Program-made: the position numbers and the translations under genes
Origin: Panonychus citri
Lineage: Eukaryota > Arthropoda > Arachnida > Trombidiformes > Tetranychidae
DNA length: 64,000 nt
Reading direction: 5' to 3'
Assembly (NCBI RefSeq): GCF_014898815.1
Contig: NW_026515540.1
Span: 1,054,001-1,118,000, forward strand
Part shown: one piece after another, positions 34,099-44,785 of the stretch
Layout of the letters: every line of letters begins with the position of its first letter
Numbering within the stretch: the first letter of the stretch is position 1
The notes under the pieces: generated by a model
Database searches by the model: none
Told to the model about the DNA's origin: nothing
Seen by the model: the letters and a program-made list of their open reading frames with translations, nothing else

Positions 34099-35683
34099 TG
34101 CGATGGTTTATATAAATATAACAATAACAAGAGGAGAAGATGATGAAGATGATGATGATGATGATGGAGAAGACAAAAAATCTGATGTTAATGTGTAGTA
34201 AAGATGAAGACTTATATTACCAATGCGCGATTCTTTGTATGTGTTGATTGTTACTCTCGAAAACATGATAATTCAATGGGTTCACTTTTGTCTTTTCTTC
34301 ATCTGAATGTTTCCCACCATTAGGAATACTCAGTAAATGTGGAAAATGAATGGAAAATGAATTTATCATGGTAATAGATTGAGAAACAGATCATTAGATT
34401 AACAGATTCATTTCAATTTCTTTTGGGATGTTGATCAAGTAAACAGCTGATTTAACACTGAGAGCTTTTTGTTAGATTGACAACCAAGGTGAAGAAAAGA
34501 GGATCAATTAGATATTCCAAATAATCTAATCATCAGAATGGGAATTTAATTAATGTCATTAGATGATTAGTGTTAATCACAGAAGAAAAGAAAGACTAAA
34601 TTAACAAACATGTTTACAATTTAAATTGAGCAAACATTTATCTTCATACGAGAAAGTAAATGAATAGAAAACGAGTTGAGCAACTCTAACCTTTTTTTTC
34701 CTTCTCTTTCTTTACTTTCTTTTTTTTCATCCTCTTTCAATTTTTCTCTTTCTTTTTTCGGTTCGATTTATCATCTTCATCATCTTCCATGTAAGTGGTT
34801 TCCATTGATGAAACTCACCTTTGCTTTTCCTACACGTTTACTTGCTAAATTGTTTCCGGTCATTTCCATTGATGGTTGGTCAATAAAAAAAGGACATTAA
34901 AAGTTAATCATGTTCAATCATCAGACAACTAGATGACCACTTAATTGTTGTGTTTAACTTTAACCACAAGAAGATAATAACAATTAGATTGTTAGAGTTT
35001 CGTTTATCATGATCAATAGAAAATTTTCATCTCCAATTTGATCTAATGTTTGATTTTCTATCGATTTTCTTTGTCGTTTTTTCCATTAAAAAACATAATC
35101 AAACAATCAACAAATCACCTGAAATTTAATCGACAACAATTAAGATCAGTTGTGATGATTAAAAAAAACAGCGAAATCGAAAGTTTTTCAAAAGTTTCGA
35201 CCCGAAGGCTTTTTACCAAAGAAATTGATTCTGAATCGATAATCGATGATGATAGAAAAGTAAACAGGACAATTAACAAAATAATCACTCGAAAAAGAAA
35301 ACAATTAACTCATAGATTTGGTTAATATTGAAATGATTGATTGGATTTAATGATTTCTATTCATTGAATGGTAGTGATTTAAGTTTATTTTGATTATTAG
35401 AATCGCCAAAATCATTTGAAAAGGTTAACCTTATGTTGTTTCCTTATGAGGAAATGCAAGACATGGATCAAGGTTAAGAAGATGAGGTTAAGAGGTTAAG
35501 AGGTTACGGTAAAAGGTTAAACAGTTACCACAAACAGTATTTAACATTGAGATTAATTTAAATCCATGGGAATAGATTTAATTACCTTGGATTTAACAAT
35601 CAACTAACAACATCCTTTGATACCCAACGAGGCTCTGATTGTTACAATCTATTGAATATCATAATCTAAATGCTTCCCAGGTT
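34099..35683. other. INPP4 upstream region and intergenic DNA
   Basis: A GAT/ATG microsatellite lies at 34140-34165, next to the INPP4 start. 35465-35530 carries repeated GGTTAAGA(G) units. These are echoed in inverted form near 36720-36760, so they may be outer, more diverged arms of the hairpin that follows. No ORF or RNA gene is recognised. Confidence 0.4.
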
Positions 35684-36565
35684 AAAGGTAACATAAGGTC
35701 AGTTTTTCTGATACTTTTACTTTTAAGTTTCCAACCTCTTAACAATTTAACTAACCAATCAAAGTTTACTATTTACTTTCTCAGGTATTAATACAATCAG
35801 TTTCTATCATTTCCTTAATTGTTGTTGTATTAGAGTAAAAGGGTTTTCTTAAAAGAGGAAACAGTTTACAGTTACTTGTTAACCCTTTCGACAATTTCAA
35901 CCTTCAACCTTAAATTTTGATTCAAAATAACCTTGTAACTAGATTTTAAAAATAACTTAATTCAACTAATTTAATTCAACCAAAGAGACCAGTTAACTAG
36001 AGTTAACAAAAAAAGCTAAAGGGTTAATCGGAAACTCAATCAACGGAACTAAAGAGTTAAGGTTAATCATTTCTCATTAAAAATCTCGCAAGTTTAATTA
36101 TCCAGTTAATTAGTTTCCATTGTTTTAATTTCAATCAGAAAATCGAGATTAATTAATTTGATTTAGATGAGAGCCTAAGCCTTAACTCTTTAGTTCCGTT
36201 GATTGAGTTTCCGATTAACCCTTTAGCTTTTTTGGTTGATTTGCTAGTTAACTGTTAACTCTTTGGTCTCTAAATTGTTGAATTAAGGTTAAATTTCTAG
36301 TTACAAGGTTATTTTGAATCTTATTAGGTCAAAATTTAAGGTTGAAGGTTGAAATTGTCGAAAGGGTTAACAAGTAACTGTAAACTGTTTCCTCTTTTAA
36401 GAAAACCCTTTTACTCTAATACAACAACAATTAAGGAAATGATAGAAACTGATTGTATTAATACCTGAGAAAGTAAATAGTAAACTTTGATTGGTTAGTT
36501 AAATTGTTAAGAGGTTGGAAACTTAAAAGTAAAAGTATCAGAAAAACTGACCTTATGTTACCTTT
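35684..36565. repeat. Long inverted repeat (hairpin with ~380-base arms)
   Basis: The left arm 35684-36062 and right arm 36180-36565 are reverse complements over almost their whole length, with scattered mismatches and small indels, separated by a 117-base spacer. For example, AGGTAACATAAGGTCAG opens the left arm and CTGACCTTATGTTACCT closes the right. No ORF is contained. It could be a foldback/MITE-like element or a locus whose transcript folds into long dsRNA. No clean target-site duplication was found at the ends. Confidence 0.88.
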
Positions 36566-37658
36566 CAACTCCTTGTGAACCTTAAAACCTTTGAAAGAGA
36601 AAATCAATTGAAATCATATTGAATTAAAACGATTCCAAGGTTGATTAAGAAAACGCAATTTCTTAATCAATGCTTGCACAGAACTAAATTCCCACTGGTT
36701 ACATATGTCATCTTAAATTGTCCAACCTTTAACCTCTTACCCTTAACCTTGGATAGAAAATGAGAAAACTGATTGTTACCTTTCGATGGGAACAAAGTTT
36801 ATTATCAAGGTCGATGTTACGAAGACTATTTCCTTTTCCTTTTAAAATCTGCTTCCATTTCAAATTCTAATTCTAATTGATGAAATTAATTCAATTCCAC
36901 AATCAGATACCTGTTCCTCTAAATTATTATAATTAAATAAATTGTTCATCTAAATCCAATCGACCATTAATTCAAGTCAACAAGAAAACGAATGCAAACA
37001 ACTTTTGCTCTTTACATTTGATTCCATTTGATTTCCAGTTTTTTCCTTAATCATTTGATGACCTTTAATATTGATTTTGTTGGTCAACAATTAACTATTA
37101 TGATTAGTGATTAGATAACTGAGAAAACCTCAAGTTAACTATTGGTGGCAGGTCGAGCTCTTCATTTACCTTCAGTGCGACAACATTTGATTTCTTGTTC
37201 ATCTCTTTTCATCTGATTAATTATCTAATTATCTTTGGTTTTATTCCAGTTTTTACTCTCTGTTAATTGTTTGCTCATCAGGATCTTTGATCACTGATCA
37301 ACAGGGTAATTATTTAATCAGATTTTCTTCATTTATCATCATTTCAATGAGACTTTGTTTTCATTTCTATCGATATTGTTTATTGACATTTTCATGTTAT
37401 TTTCTTACATTTTGTTTCAATCATTTCCTCTTATCTTTTTCTAGATTTTACTAAATCAACTTTCTTTTAATCAAATTTTTTCATTGTGACAATTTAATTC
37501 AATCATCAATCTAATCTTTTTCTATTTCTGGTTTGTTTACATTCAAATGTAAGTTAACCTAAATTTTGTCTTCTATTTGCCTTTATAGTGTTTACTCATT
37601 TTTCTGGTTTTTTTTTATTTTCTTTGTTTACGTTTTTTGGTCCAGTTTTTTTCCCATT
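36566..37658. other. VLCAD upstream region
   Basis: AT-rich DNA with no recognised element. An in-frame extension upstream of the VLCAD ATG (from 37566) has no ATG of its own, so this is treated as 5' UTR or promoter. Confidence 0.45.
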
Positions 37659-39584
37659 ATGACCTCGTTAATATTGGCTAAGTTGGTTCGAAACTGTGGT
37701 ATTTTCAATGGAGCCCGATGTTCACCTCTCACTTTGCATCCACGATCCTCATTACAACGACTTATGGCCACTCAGGCTCAAACGGTGGAGGAGAGACGAG
37801 AAGAGTTGAAAAAGGAAAGGCCTCCCGAAACCAATTCCTTCGTGATGAGTATGTTTTCTGGTCAGGCCAAAGTGAATCAAGTGTTTCCTTATCCTGATGT
37901 TTTAACGGAAGATCAATTGGAAACCCTTGCGATGATTCGTGAACCCAGTGAGAAGCTTTTCTCTGAACATGATGCCTTAGCCGCTGAACTGAAAGGAGCA
38001 GCGGATGAGAAGGTGATGAAAACCCTCGCCGAAACGGGCTCATTTGGGATTATGGTTCCTCCTCAATATGAAGGTGCTGGAATGAATAACACTCAATACG
38101 CTGTTCTCGCGGAGATCATGGGTGCAAGTGATTTAGGTCTTGCGATTACCTTGGGGGCTCATCAGTCAATTGGATACAAAGGCGTTTTATTGTATGGAAA
38201 TGAAGCTCAAAAGAGTAAATATCTTCCCGATTTAGCGACTGGACGTAAAGTGGCCGCTTTTGCTTTAACTGAACCAAGTTCGGGATCGGATGCTGGTTCT
38301 ATCAAATCTCGAGCAGTTTTATCGCCCGATGGATCACATTATATTCTTAATGGAACTAAAATTTGGATATCCAATGGCGGTTTCGCTGATGTTTTCACCG
38401 TTTTCGCTAAAACTCCGGTAGTTACATCAAGTGGAGAGGAAAAGGAAAAAGTGACCGCTTTCATTGTTGAACGAGCTTTCGGTGGTATTTCATCAGGTCC
38501 TCCTGAGCAAAAAATGGGAATCAAAGCCTCAAACACCGCTGAAGTTTACTTTGAGAATGTTAAAATTCCCGTGGAAAATGTTCTTGGTGAAGTTGGCGGA
38601 GGTTTCAAGGTAGCAATGAATATCTTGAATAGTGGAAGATTTGGAATGGGAGCTTTACTCAGTGGAACGATGAAATTCTGTATCTCTAAAGCAACAGATT
38701 TCGCCAACAATCGTGTTCAATTTGGTGATAAAATTTCCACCTTCGGAACCATCCAGGAAAAAATTGCTCGAATGGCCATCGCTCAATACATAACCGAATC
38801 TATGACTTATATGGTAGCCGGTAATATGGACAAAGGATCAACTGAGTTCCACTTGGAAGCGGCAATTTCTAAAGTTTTCGCCTCGGAAGCGGCCTGGTTT
38901 GTTTGCGATGAGACAATTCAAATTCTCGGTGGAATGGGTTATATGAGAGATACTGGAGTCGAAAAGATAATGAGAGATCTTAGAATTTTCAGAATCTTCG
39001 AAGGTACAAATGATATTCTCCGTTTGTTTGTCGCCTTAACCGGAATCCAAAATGCTGGTTTCCATTTGAAAGAATTACAAAAAGCAATGAGAAATCCAGT
39101 TGCCAATTTGGGAATGATTTTCGATGAATCAACCAAACGAGTTTTCAGAGCCGTTGGTCTTGCTTCAGGTCCATCACTTGCCGAATTTGTCTCTCCCGAA
39201 TTAGCACCTTCAGCGTCTCAAGTCTCCAAAGCCGTGACCAATTTTGGTGCCACCGTTGAACATTTATTAATCAAATATAATAAGAAAATTATCCATGAAC
39301 AATTTATCCTCAAACGATTGGCCGATTCAGCGATTGACATTTACTCCATGATTGTAACACTTTCACGAGCCACTCGATCGATTCAGAAAAATTTCCCTTC
39401 AGCCCAACACGAGGTCAACATGGTCAAAGTGATTTGTAACGAAGGATCAACTCGAGTCCAAGCCAATCTTGCCGCTTGTCGAACCAGTGAAAAATTAGCT
39501 GATTTTAACAGTTTGAGAAAAATCTCTGATTCTCTATTCGTTAACAATGGTGTTTCTCATCGACATCCAATCGAACGAGATTAA
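37659..39584 (+). CDS. ACADVL: Very long-chain acyl-CoA dehydrogenase, mitochondrial
   Basis: This is an FAD enzyme that catalyses the first step of mitochondrial beta-oxidation on long acyl-CoAs at the inner membrane. It is one frame of 641 residues with no intron. The start at 37659 gives a basic, hydroxyl-rich matrix-targeting peptide (MTSLILAKLVRNCGIF...). Family landmarks in order: NSFVMSMFSGQ, DLGLAITLGAHQSIGYKG, LTEPSSGSDAGS, IWISNGGFADVFTVFAKT, MGIKASNTAEV, QILGGMGYM, and the catalytic glutamate in RIFEGTND (Glu448). The VLCAD/ACAD9-specific C-terminal membrane-binding extension is present (to SHRHPIERD), and overall match is closer to VLCAD than to shorter-chain ACADs. The lack of introns contrasts with the human gene (about 20 exons) and could mean intron loss or retroposition. 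Confidence 0.94.
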   Translation: MTSLILAKLVRNCGIFNGARCSPLTLHPRSSLQRLMATQAQTVEERREELKKERPPETNSFVMSMFSGQAKVNQVFPYPDVLTEDQLETLAMIREPSEKLFSEHDALAAELKGAADEKVMKTLAETGSFGIMVPPQYEGAGMNNTQYAVLAEIMGASDLGLAITLGAHQSIGYKGVLLYGNEAQKSKYLPDLATGRKVAAFALTEPSSGSDAGSIKSRAVLSPDGSHYILNGTKIWISNGGFADVFTVFAKTPVVTSSGEEKEKVTAFIVERAFGGISSGPPEQKMGIKASNTAEVYFENVKIPVENVLGEVGGGFKVAMNILNSGRFGMGALLSGTMKFCISKATDFANNRVQFGDKISTFGTIQEKIARMAIAQYITESMTYMVAGNMDKGSTEFHLEAAISKVFASEAAWFVCDETIQILGGMGYMRDTGVEKIMRDLRIFRIFEGTNDILRLFVALTGIQNAGFHLKELQKAMRNPVANLGMIFDESTKRVFRAVGLASGPSLAEFVSPELAPSASQVSKAVTNFGATVEHLLIKYNKKIIHEQFILKRLADSAIDIYSMIVTLSRATRSIQKNFPSAQHEVNMVKVICNEGSTRVQANLAACRTSEKLADFNSLRKISDSLFVNNGVSHRHPIERD

Positions 39585-39863
39585 CCAATTAATCTTGAAA
39601 CCTTCGAACGTATTTCCATATCAATCAGCTTTAATTGTCCCTTTTTCAATATTAATTACTAACACTAATTATTTCGAACCGAGTCAAACTCTTACCCAAA
39701 AGTCGAAAACTATAACTGTTGATTTCGATCAAAAAAAACATTCTCATTTTTATATTATCAAAGAGCAAAATATATTGTAAATTTTTGACGACAAATTTAA
39801 TTCATTTATTGTAATAAATTGAAAAAAAATGTGATTAATTTGTGAAACAAAATGAAATGTGAA

Positions 39864-41154
39864 TTACATATAGACATTAATTGATTCTTCGCCATTTGTA
39901 ATCCTTACGAATTCGAGTCTTCTAATTGTCGCTCTAATTGCTTCTCTCCTCATTTCGGGTGTGATGGTCGAAGCGGCATTAACAATGGCTTCTCTTAATT
40001 GTACCAATGAAGTGATTTTTGTTCTATATACGTGATTCCTGATGTGACCCCACAAAAAGAAATCACAAGGTGAAATGAAAGGCGAATTAGGTGGGAAAAC
40101 GATTCCACCGCCAAAGAATTGAGAATTTTCGAATCCGATAACTCGTTCATCGAAACATTCGCGTAGAGTTTGATGAAGATCTGTTGAGTTGAGGTCATTT
40201 CCATCCTGAACATACCACAATTTATCCTCTCGATTATTGAAATTGATCTTAATCGTATCGATGAGACAAGAACCATCATCATCACAACTGGTTGAACCAT
40301 CAACAAAATTGATAATTAAAAAGTTCAAAGACATCGCTGCATAAATTTTGACAGCTATTGGATGCCAACGAAGCCGAACATAATATGGAGGATAATGTCC
40401 AAAAAATTTGTACGTTTGTCGTTGAACTGATCGATGTGAATTGAAAGTACAATAATCAGCAAAGACGAGGTTCTCAAGGGAAATTTGTCCACTTCCAAGT
40501 GAATCGAGCAATCGGTCAGCAAAAGTTTTTCTCAAAGTATAATGTTCACTTTCGGGGTGATGAAAGATACGAATGTACATTGGATTCTGATTAATGAAAT
40601 ATTTCTTTAACAATTTAACCCAATCATCTTGTTCACCGATTGCAGTCTGAGCTTCGGCTATGGTCCCTTCTGGATTATCTTTGAAAAACGATTTCAAGGC
40701 CTCAAATGCTGAAGGGTCAACATGTAGTTGCTCAAATTGAGCACTTTGTTCAATAATATCATTGTCACTTTCACCTTCATTGTCACTGCCATGGTCACTT
40801 CCATGTTGGACTGGCCATGAAACCCCGTGATCTTCATTTTCTTCATCATTAGATTCATTCTCTTCCATATCTGAATTATGACCTGAACTTGAATCACTTG
40901 TGTCATCATCTAAAAGTAAAGCATTGATGAACCTATTGGAAGAAAACAAAAATTGATCAATTTATAGAAACATAGAAAAAGATAAACAAAGAAAGTAAAT
41001 TGATCTTTTAAACTTACATTATACAGATTTGATCGGATGGACAATTGTCTCTTCCATAAACACGGTGAATATGGTCAATAGCCGCTTCAAAAGATCGGTC
41101 ATTGTCGACAAAAGCCTCAAGAAGAGCTAATTTCATTTGTTGTGTAAAAGACAT
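39864..41154 (-). CDS. Tc1/mariner-superfamily transposase-derived protein
   Basis: Two exons, 41018-41154 and 39864-40932, give 401 residues. The N-terminus MSFTQQMKLALLEAFVDNDR and following residues resemble a transposase helix-turn-helix start. A strongly acidic Asp/Glu/Ser stretch comes next, and then the DDE/D-type core. The core has FADYCTF (first Asp), LWYVQDGND (second), and FPPNSPFISPCDFFLWG (third), with HIRNHVYRT and a C-terminal arginine-rich helix typical of arthropod mariner-like transposases. About 46 residues separate the last two aspartates, unlike the 34 of classical mariner. No terminal inverted repeats or TA duplication were seen next to it. Together with the intron and acidic insert, this suggests a domesticated or immobile gene; residual transposase activity is neither shown nor excluded. 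Confidence 0.75.
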
Positions 41155-41839
41155 GATGAAAAACAATGAGAAAGAAAAAGTTGTGAAAACTTAACCAAAG
41201 CAAACGAGCAATCAAACTGATTGAGATGAAAAAAAAATGAAAATACGAATATAGAAAAACTCGTTCAAAAGTCCATTAGGCCAAGACGAATATCAACTGA
41301 CCAATGAAATTCAAATATCCTTTTTATCTTAAACTTTAACCCAAAATTTCAAGTATCAAATGTTGATTCGGTTGCAAGTGGACACAAACAATTTAACCAT
41401 CGACACTTGTTTACATAGTTGATCTTTGTAAATATTCAATTAACTTCATCAGACTCGGTCAACTTTTCAATCTCACCGATCGGCTAACACTTCACCATTG
41501 ACTTCGAGACTTCGCTGAAATCACTTATCCAAACGATCGGAAATTCACTGTAATCAATTAAAACGAACACTTGATAACAGGTAATCAAAGGTAAATTGCA
41601 ATTCTTATTTTAAAGAAGTTGAGAAAAAGAGTGACTTTTAATAAGTTTGTTTTCTATTCACCAGATGTCACTTTCTTTCTTTGTAAAGTTTCTTTTCTTT
41701 GCTTTTTCCGGTTTACAAATTTATTTTTATTTCTGTTTCCGTAAAAACGATTTAAAAGAGAAATTTTTTTAATTTTAATTGTTAGTTCTATTCTTAAATT
41801 ACGATGTCAACTGTCTTTACTTTTTGTTCCTCATCACCA
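41155..41839. other. Divergent spacer, transposase-derived gene to snoRNA host copy 2
   Basis: About 690 bases between the start of the minus-strand gene and the first recognisable exon of the host gene on the plus strand. It should contain both promoters. No specific element is recognised. Confidence 0.4.
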
Positions 41840-41950
41840 ATTCATGTAATGGATAAGTAGTTGACAATTTTGACCGATTCAATCGGTGGTGATATTATTT
41901 CGTATATATTATGGTAAGTCTCTTGTTTTCTATGAAATTTTTTGGTCAAA

Positions 41951-42018
41951 TTGTTTTGATGACAACATACCTTATTTAATGATTTCTATGATTGTTTAAC
42001 AAGTTGAACTGAGCCTTA
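41951..42018 (+). ncRNA. Box C/D snoRNA candidate 1'
   Basis: Box C TGATGA is at 41957-41962 and D CTGA at 42009-42012. It shares the guide TTTAACAAGTTGAA with copy 1, and its 5' half GATGACAACATACC with the snoRNA at 42836-42912. Confidence 0.65.
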
Positions 42019-42175
42019 ATTTAACTTTTGTGTGAAATTCGCTGAAATTTGTTCTATATTTATAATGGTTTCTCTCTTTCGAAAGGTTCAACATGCTTGA
42101 TTTGTAACCACGTGGTTCACATACATCACAATGGAGCAATTGGTAAGTCTTAATCCTTTAATTATCTCAAGGTTA

Positions 42176-42266
42176 ATTACTCTAATATGATGAGATATCA
42201 TGCACCACACTGATACAATAGTGATGGATAACCTTCGTTTCACCCACGTTTTCTGACCAGAGTAAT
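42176..42266 (+). ncRNA. Box C/D snoRNA, U32-like (18S guide), copy 2
   Basis: Box C is at 42187-42193, D' at 42210-42213 and D at 42253-42256, with terminal stem ATTACTCT/AGAGTAAT. The CATGCACCAC guide is identical to copy 1, against 18S GTGGTGCATG. Confidence 0.88.
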
Positions 42267-42387
42267 TGATTAGAAATTGTAAATTCTATTTCTCATCTAA
42301 TTTGTGTTCCTCTCTTTTTATTGATTTACAGAATTAATTGAATGGTAAGTCTACATTATTTGGTTGGAAATATTTTCTTTCTATTTG

Positions 42388-42454
42388 GATACAATGATGA
42401 TTGAATTAGTCTATCTTATTCTAATGACGACTACCTAGCCCTATCTGACTTCCT
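42388..42454 (+). ncRNA. Box C/D snoRNA candidate B'
   Basis: Box C ATGATGA is at 42394-42400 and D CTGA at 42445-42448, with the same box spacing as copy 1. One substitution is visible between the boxes. Confidence 0.75.
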
Positions 42455-42616
42455 TAACGTGGAATCTGATTATCAAATCAATTATACACGAATGTATTTT
42501 CTCAAATCAATTTCGGTCTTTTGAAATTATCTAGAAATCATCGTTTTGGTGATTGGAACGGGAAAATGAAGAAAATGGGAAAAGGTAAGAGCTCGTATTT
42601 GATGGTGAAATTATTG

Positions 42617-42691
42617 TGATCACAATGATGATTGAATTTAGTTCAGCTGATAAAGCATGATTGACCATTTCGCCCCTATCTGAAAGCAATT
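42617..42691 (+). ncRNA. Box C/D snoRNA C' (28S guide)
   Basis: Box C ATGATGA is at 42625-42631 and D CTGA at 42680-42683. It has the same TTTCGCCCCTAT guide as copy 1. Confidence 0.85.
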
Positions 42692-42835
42692 GTGCTCTTC
42701 GTAACAAATGTAAAATTTGATATTCTAATACAATCTTGTTCTTTATTTCAGATTTATTTCTTAATGCCATGTATTGACTCAATGGTTTCATGAAACCAGG
42801 CAAAGGTGAGAAACCAACTAGTTCATTAATTATCC

Positions 42836-42912
42836 TCTTTCTGATGACAACATACCCAACAACATGTTAAAATGATCTCTATGATTGTTCGCTCTAGAAT
42901 TTCTGACTAATC
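42836..42912 (+). ncRNA. Box C/D snoRNA D' (18S guide)
   Basis: Box C TGATGA is at 42842-42847 and D CTGA at 42903-42906. The guide GCTCTAGAATT (42891-42901) is an 11-base exact complement of 18S AATTCTAGAGC, one base better than copy 1. The 5' half resembles candidate 1'. Confidence 0.8.
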
Positions 42913-43049
42913 ACTTTATATTCACTATGTTCATGACTATTTCCCGATTATAATTTTATGTGTTTTTTCATTTCTCAACAGGTTTGGAGTTTGGTTGACT
43001 TTTGGTCTACTTGTAAGTTGCTCTGGCCTGGCTCTTGTCTTCTGCATAG

Positions 43050-43177
43050 TAACACTCGTTAAAGAATTTAATTTTGTTGATTTAATTCTTTTCCTTTACT
43101 GTGCTAGAGTAATCAGTCTTTTCCACGCTGATTGTTTCTTACATTTGAAAGATTGGCACTAAGAGATTCTTACACTT
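43050..43177 (+). ncRNA. H/ACA snoRNA candidate E'
   Basis: H box AGAGTA is at 43106-43111 and ACA at 43172-43174. Near-identical to copy 1, with two substitutions outside the boxes. Confidence 0.65.
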
Positions 43178-43279
43178 TATCCATTTTAGATCCCATCTCA
43201 TGTAGACTTTGGTTCATGGTTGATTTCAGTTTGATGGATTTTTTCAGGTAATTTGATTGTTTCGTCTATTGGTTACTTT

Positions 43280-43417
43280 CTGAAAGCAGATTTTGCTACT
43301 TGGTTTGTTATATTCTGACATCCATGTCGTTCCCTATTCTGCAAGATTAACCAGTTAGACATCTATGTTTGAACTTTAATTTTCGTACAAGTTTGAGCAC
43401 GCATCTTTCTAACACCT
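43280..43417 (+). ncRNA. H/ACA snoRNA F'
   Basis: GCAGA/TCTGC stem from 43286, H box AGATTA at 43344-43349, GTTAGA/TCTAAC stem and ACA at 43412-43414. Confidence 0.8.
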
Positions 43418-43511
43418 CATTTCTTTTTACTTCAGAGTTTCCTCATTGCTGTTTCTATTACTTACTCTGGATGGTTTGGTCTTTTACAATTCCAAATGGT
43501 ACGTTCTAATT

Positions 43512-43666
43512 TGATGTGACTTGCTCTCTTTGGCACCTACACTCTCCTTGATTTGTTAATTTTATTACTTATCGAGGCAATAAGGATGCAATATGAAAGA
43601 GTCTTGACTACACATGTCGTCGATGACCATTTTATTCATCTATGATGCCAGGGTTATGATACATTC
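43512..43666 (+). ncRNA. H/ACA-like snoRNA candidate G'
   Basis: Copy of candidate G, with ACA at 43661-43663. Conservation between the two host genes ends just after this box. Confidence 0.5.
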
Positions 43667-43784
43667 TTTTTTCTATTTTTTATTAGATTATGTGACCTAA
43701 CGAATGATTTCAGAGAGTGTCCGTTGTAATTGTGTTTTCCAAACAAAATTGAAGGTAAAAATGAAAGCAAATTTATAACTTTTT

Positions 43785-43854
43785 TTCTCTGTGATGAGTC
43801 TATTTATCACCAAGATCTCTGAACTAGTGATTATAAAATTCTTACTGAATAATT
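43785..43854 (+). ncRNA. Box C/D snoRNA candidate K' (28S guide), copy 2 only
   Basis: Box C GTGATGA is at 43791-43797 and D' CTGA at 43819-43822, directly after CACCAAGATCT (43808-43818), the complement of 28S AGATCTTGGTG. C'-like GTGATTA follows, and D CTGA is at 43845-43848. Confidence 0.65.
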
Positions 43855-43997
43855 TGATCTCTAACAAAAACTACTATACAATGACAATATTTCTAATTAA
43901 TTTTTTAATTTCTCCATAGACAATCTCCATTATAATTATGATCCCGTTTAAATTGATAATTGGTAAGTTTCCATTAGCCTTAAATTGAGCAATATTT

Positions 43998-44093
43998 CAT
44001 AACATGATGAATATTGTTAGTAACTGAGATGTTTAATTAAAAAAACACCGCCGTTTACCAACGTGATTTAAACAACTTCACACCTGATTGTGA
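43998..44093 (+). ncRNA. Box C/D snoRNA candidate L' (28S guide, partly diverged)
   Basis: Box C ATGATGA is at 44004-44010, CCGCCGTTTACC at 44048-44059 and D CTGA at 44084-44087. The second guide seen in its relatives (AATTTCTTCA) is lost here. Confidence 0.65.
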
Positions 44094-44235
44094 TATGGAG
44101 CATTTCCTTTTCCCTTACTAAATCATCTTGCTAATTCATTCACTTTTTCTTTTCACCTACAGTACTCAATTGTTGCCGCATTAATCGATTCATCAATATT
44201 TATCAGGTATAAATCAAGCCTTTTGTCTGTAATTA

Positions 44236-44326
44236 ATCTCAATGATGATAAACTTGTTAGGGACATATGAGTTTTTTTGATAAAAAACCGATATGATTTG
44301 AAAAAAACTTTACAATCTGATATTGT
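44236..44326 (+). ncRNA. Box C/D snoRNA candidate M'
   Basis: Box C ATGATGA is at 44242-44248 and D CTGA at 44317-44320. GTTAGGGACATATGAG is shared with snoRNA I of copy 1, but the CCGCCG guide is missing. Target unknown. Confidence 0.5.
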
Positions 44327-44464
44327 AAAAATTGACTGTTTTTATCCATAAGTTTGTTAAATCTAATTTTTTTCTTTATCTCTTGACAGAATTATCGAGT
44401 TCAGGATTGTTTTACAATTTAAGTTTGTCCAGGTAAACATAATATTTATTTGAAATTGAATGGA

Positions 44465-44549
44465 ACCCATTGATGATAAAACGTGACCATATGAATGTGC
44501 ACAAACACTTATTGATTCCAACTCATAGGCAATAAAAATCTGAATTAAG
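44465..44549 (+). ncRNA. Box C/D snoRNA candidate N'
   Basis: Box C TGATGA is at 44471-44476 and D CTGA at 44540-44543 in a short intron. No paralogue in the window and no target recalled. Confidence 0.5.
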
Positions 44550-44690
44550 AACAATTAAAGCCTGATTGTCGACGTGATAAATGTTTGCTAATTACCTTTT
44601 TATCTTTAATCCAGCTTTCAATTTTATGGTTCTCCATTTTTACCGGTAACTTTTAGGTGAGTTTTCAATTTGTTTGAATGTTGATGAGTT

Positions 44691-44785
44691 TATTTAATGA
44701 TGAAAAACAATTTATGATATAGTTTTTAAAAAAACACCGCCGTTTACCTTCCATGATATAAACAAATTTCTTCAACTGATCAATT
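44691..44785 (+). ncRNA. Box C/D snoRNA O' (double 28S guide)
   Basis: Box C ATGATGA is at 44697-44703, CCGCCGTTTACC at 44737-44748, C' CATGATA at 44752-44758, AATTTCTTCA at 44765-44774 and D CTGA at 44776-44779. Closest to snoRNA J. Confidence 0.8.

Noticed and set aside
37566..37658. N-terminal extension of VLCAD with many aromatic residues
   Set aside because: No ATG; the methionine at 37659 starts a normal mitochondrial targeting peptide.
42531..42803. 90-codon minus frame across the snoRNA host copy 2
   Set aside because: Spans two introns and a snoRNA on the other strand, and is not preserved in copy 1.
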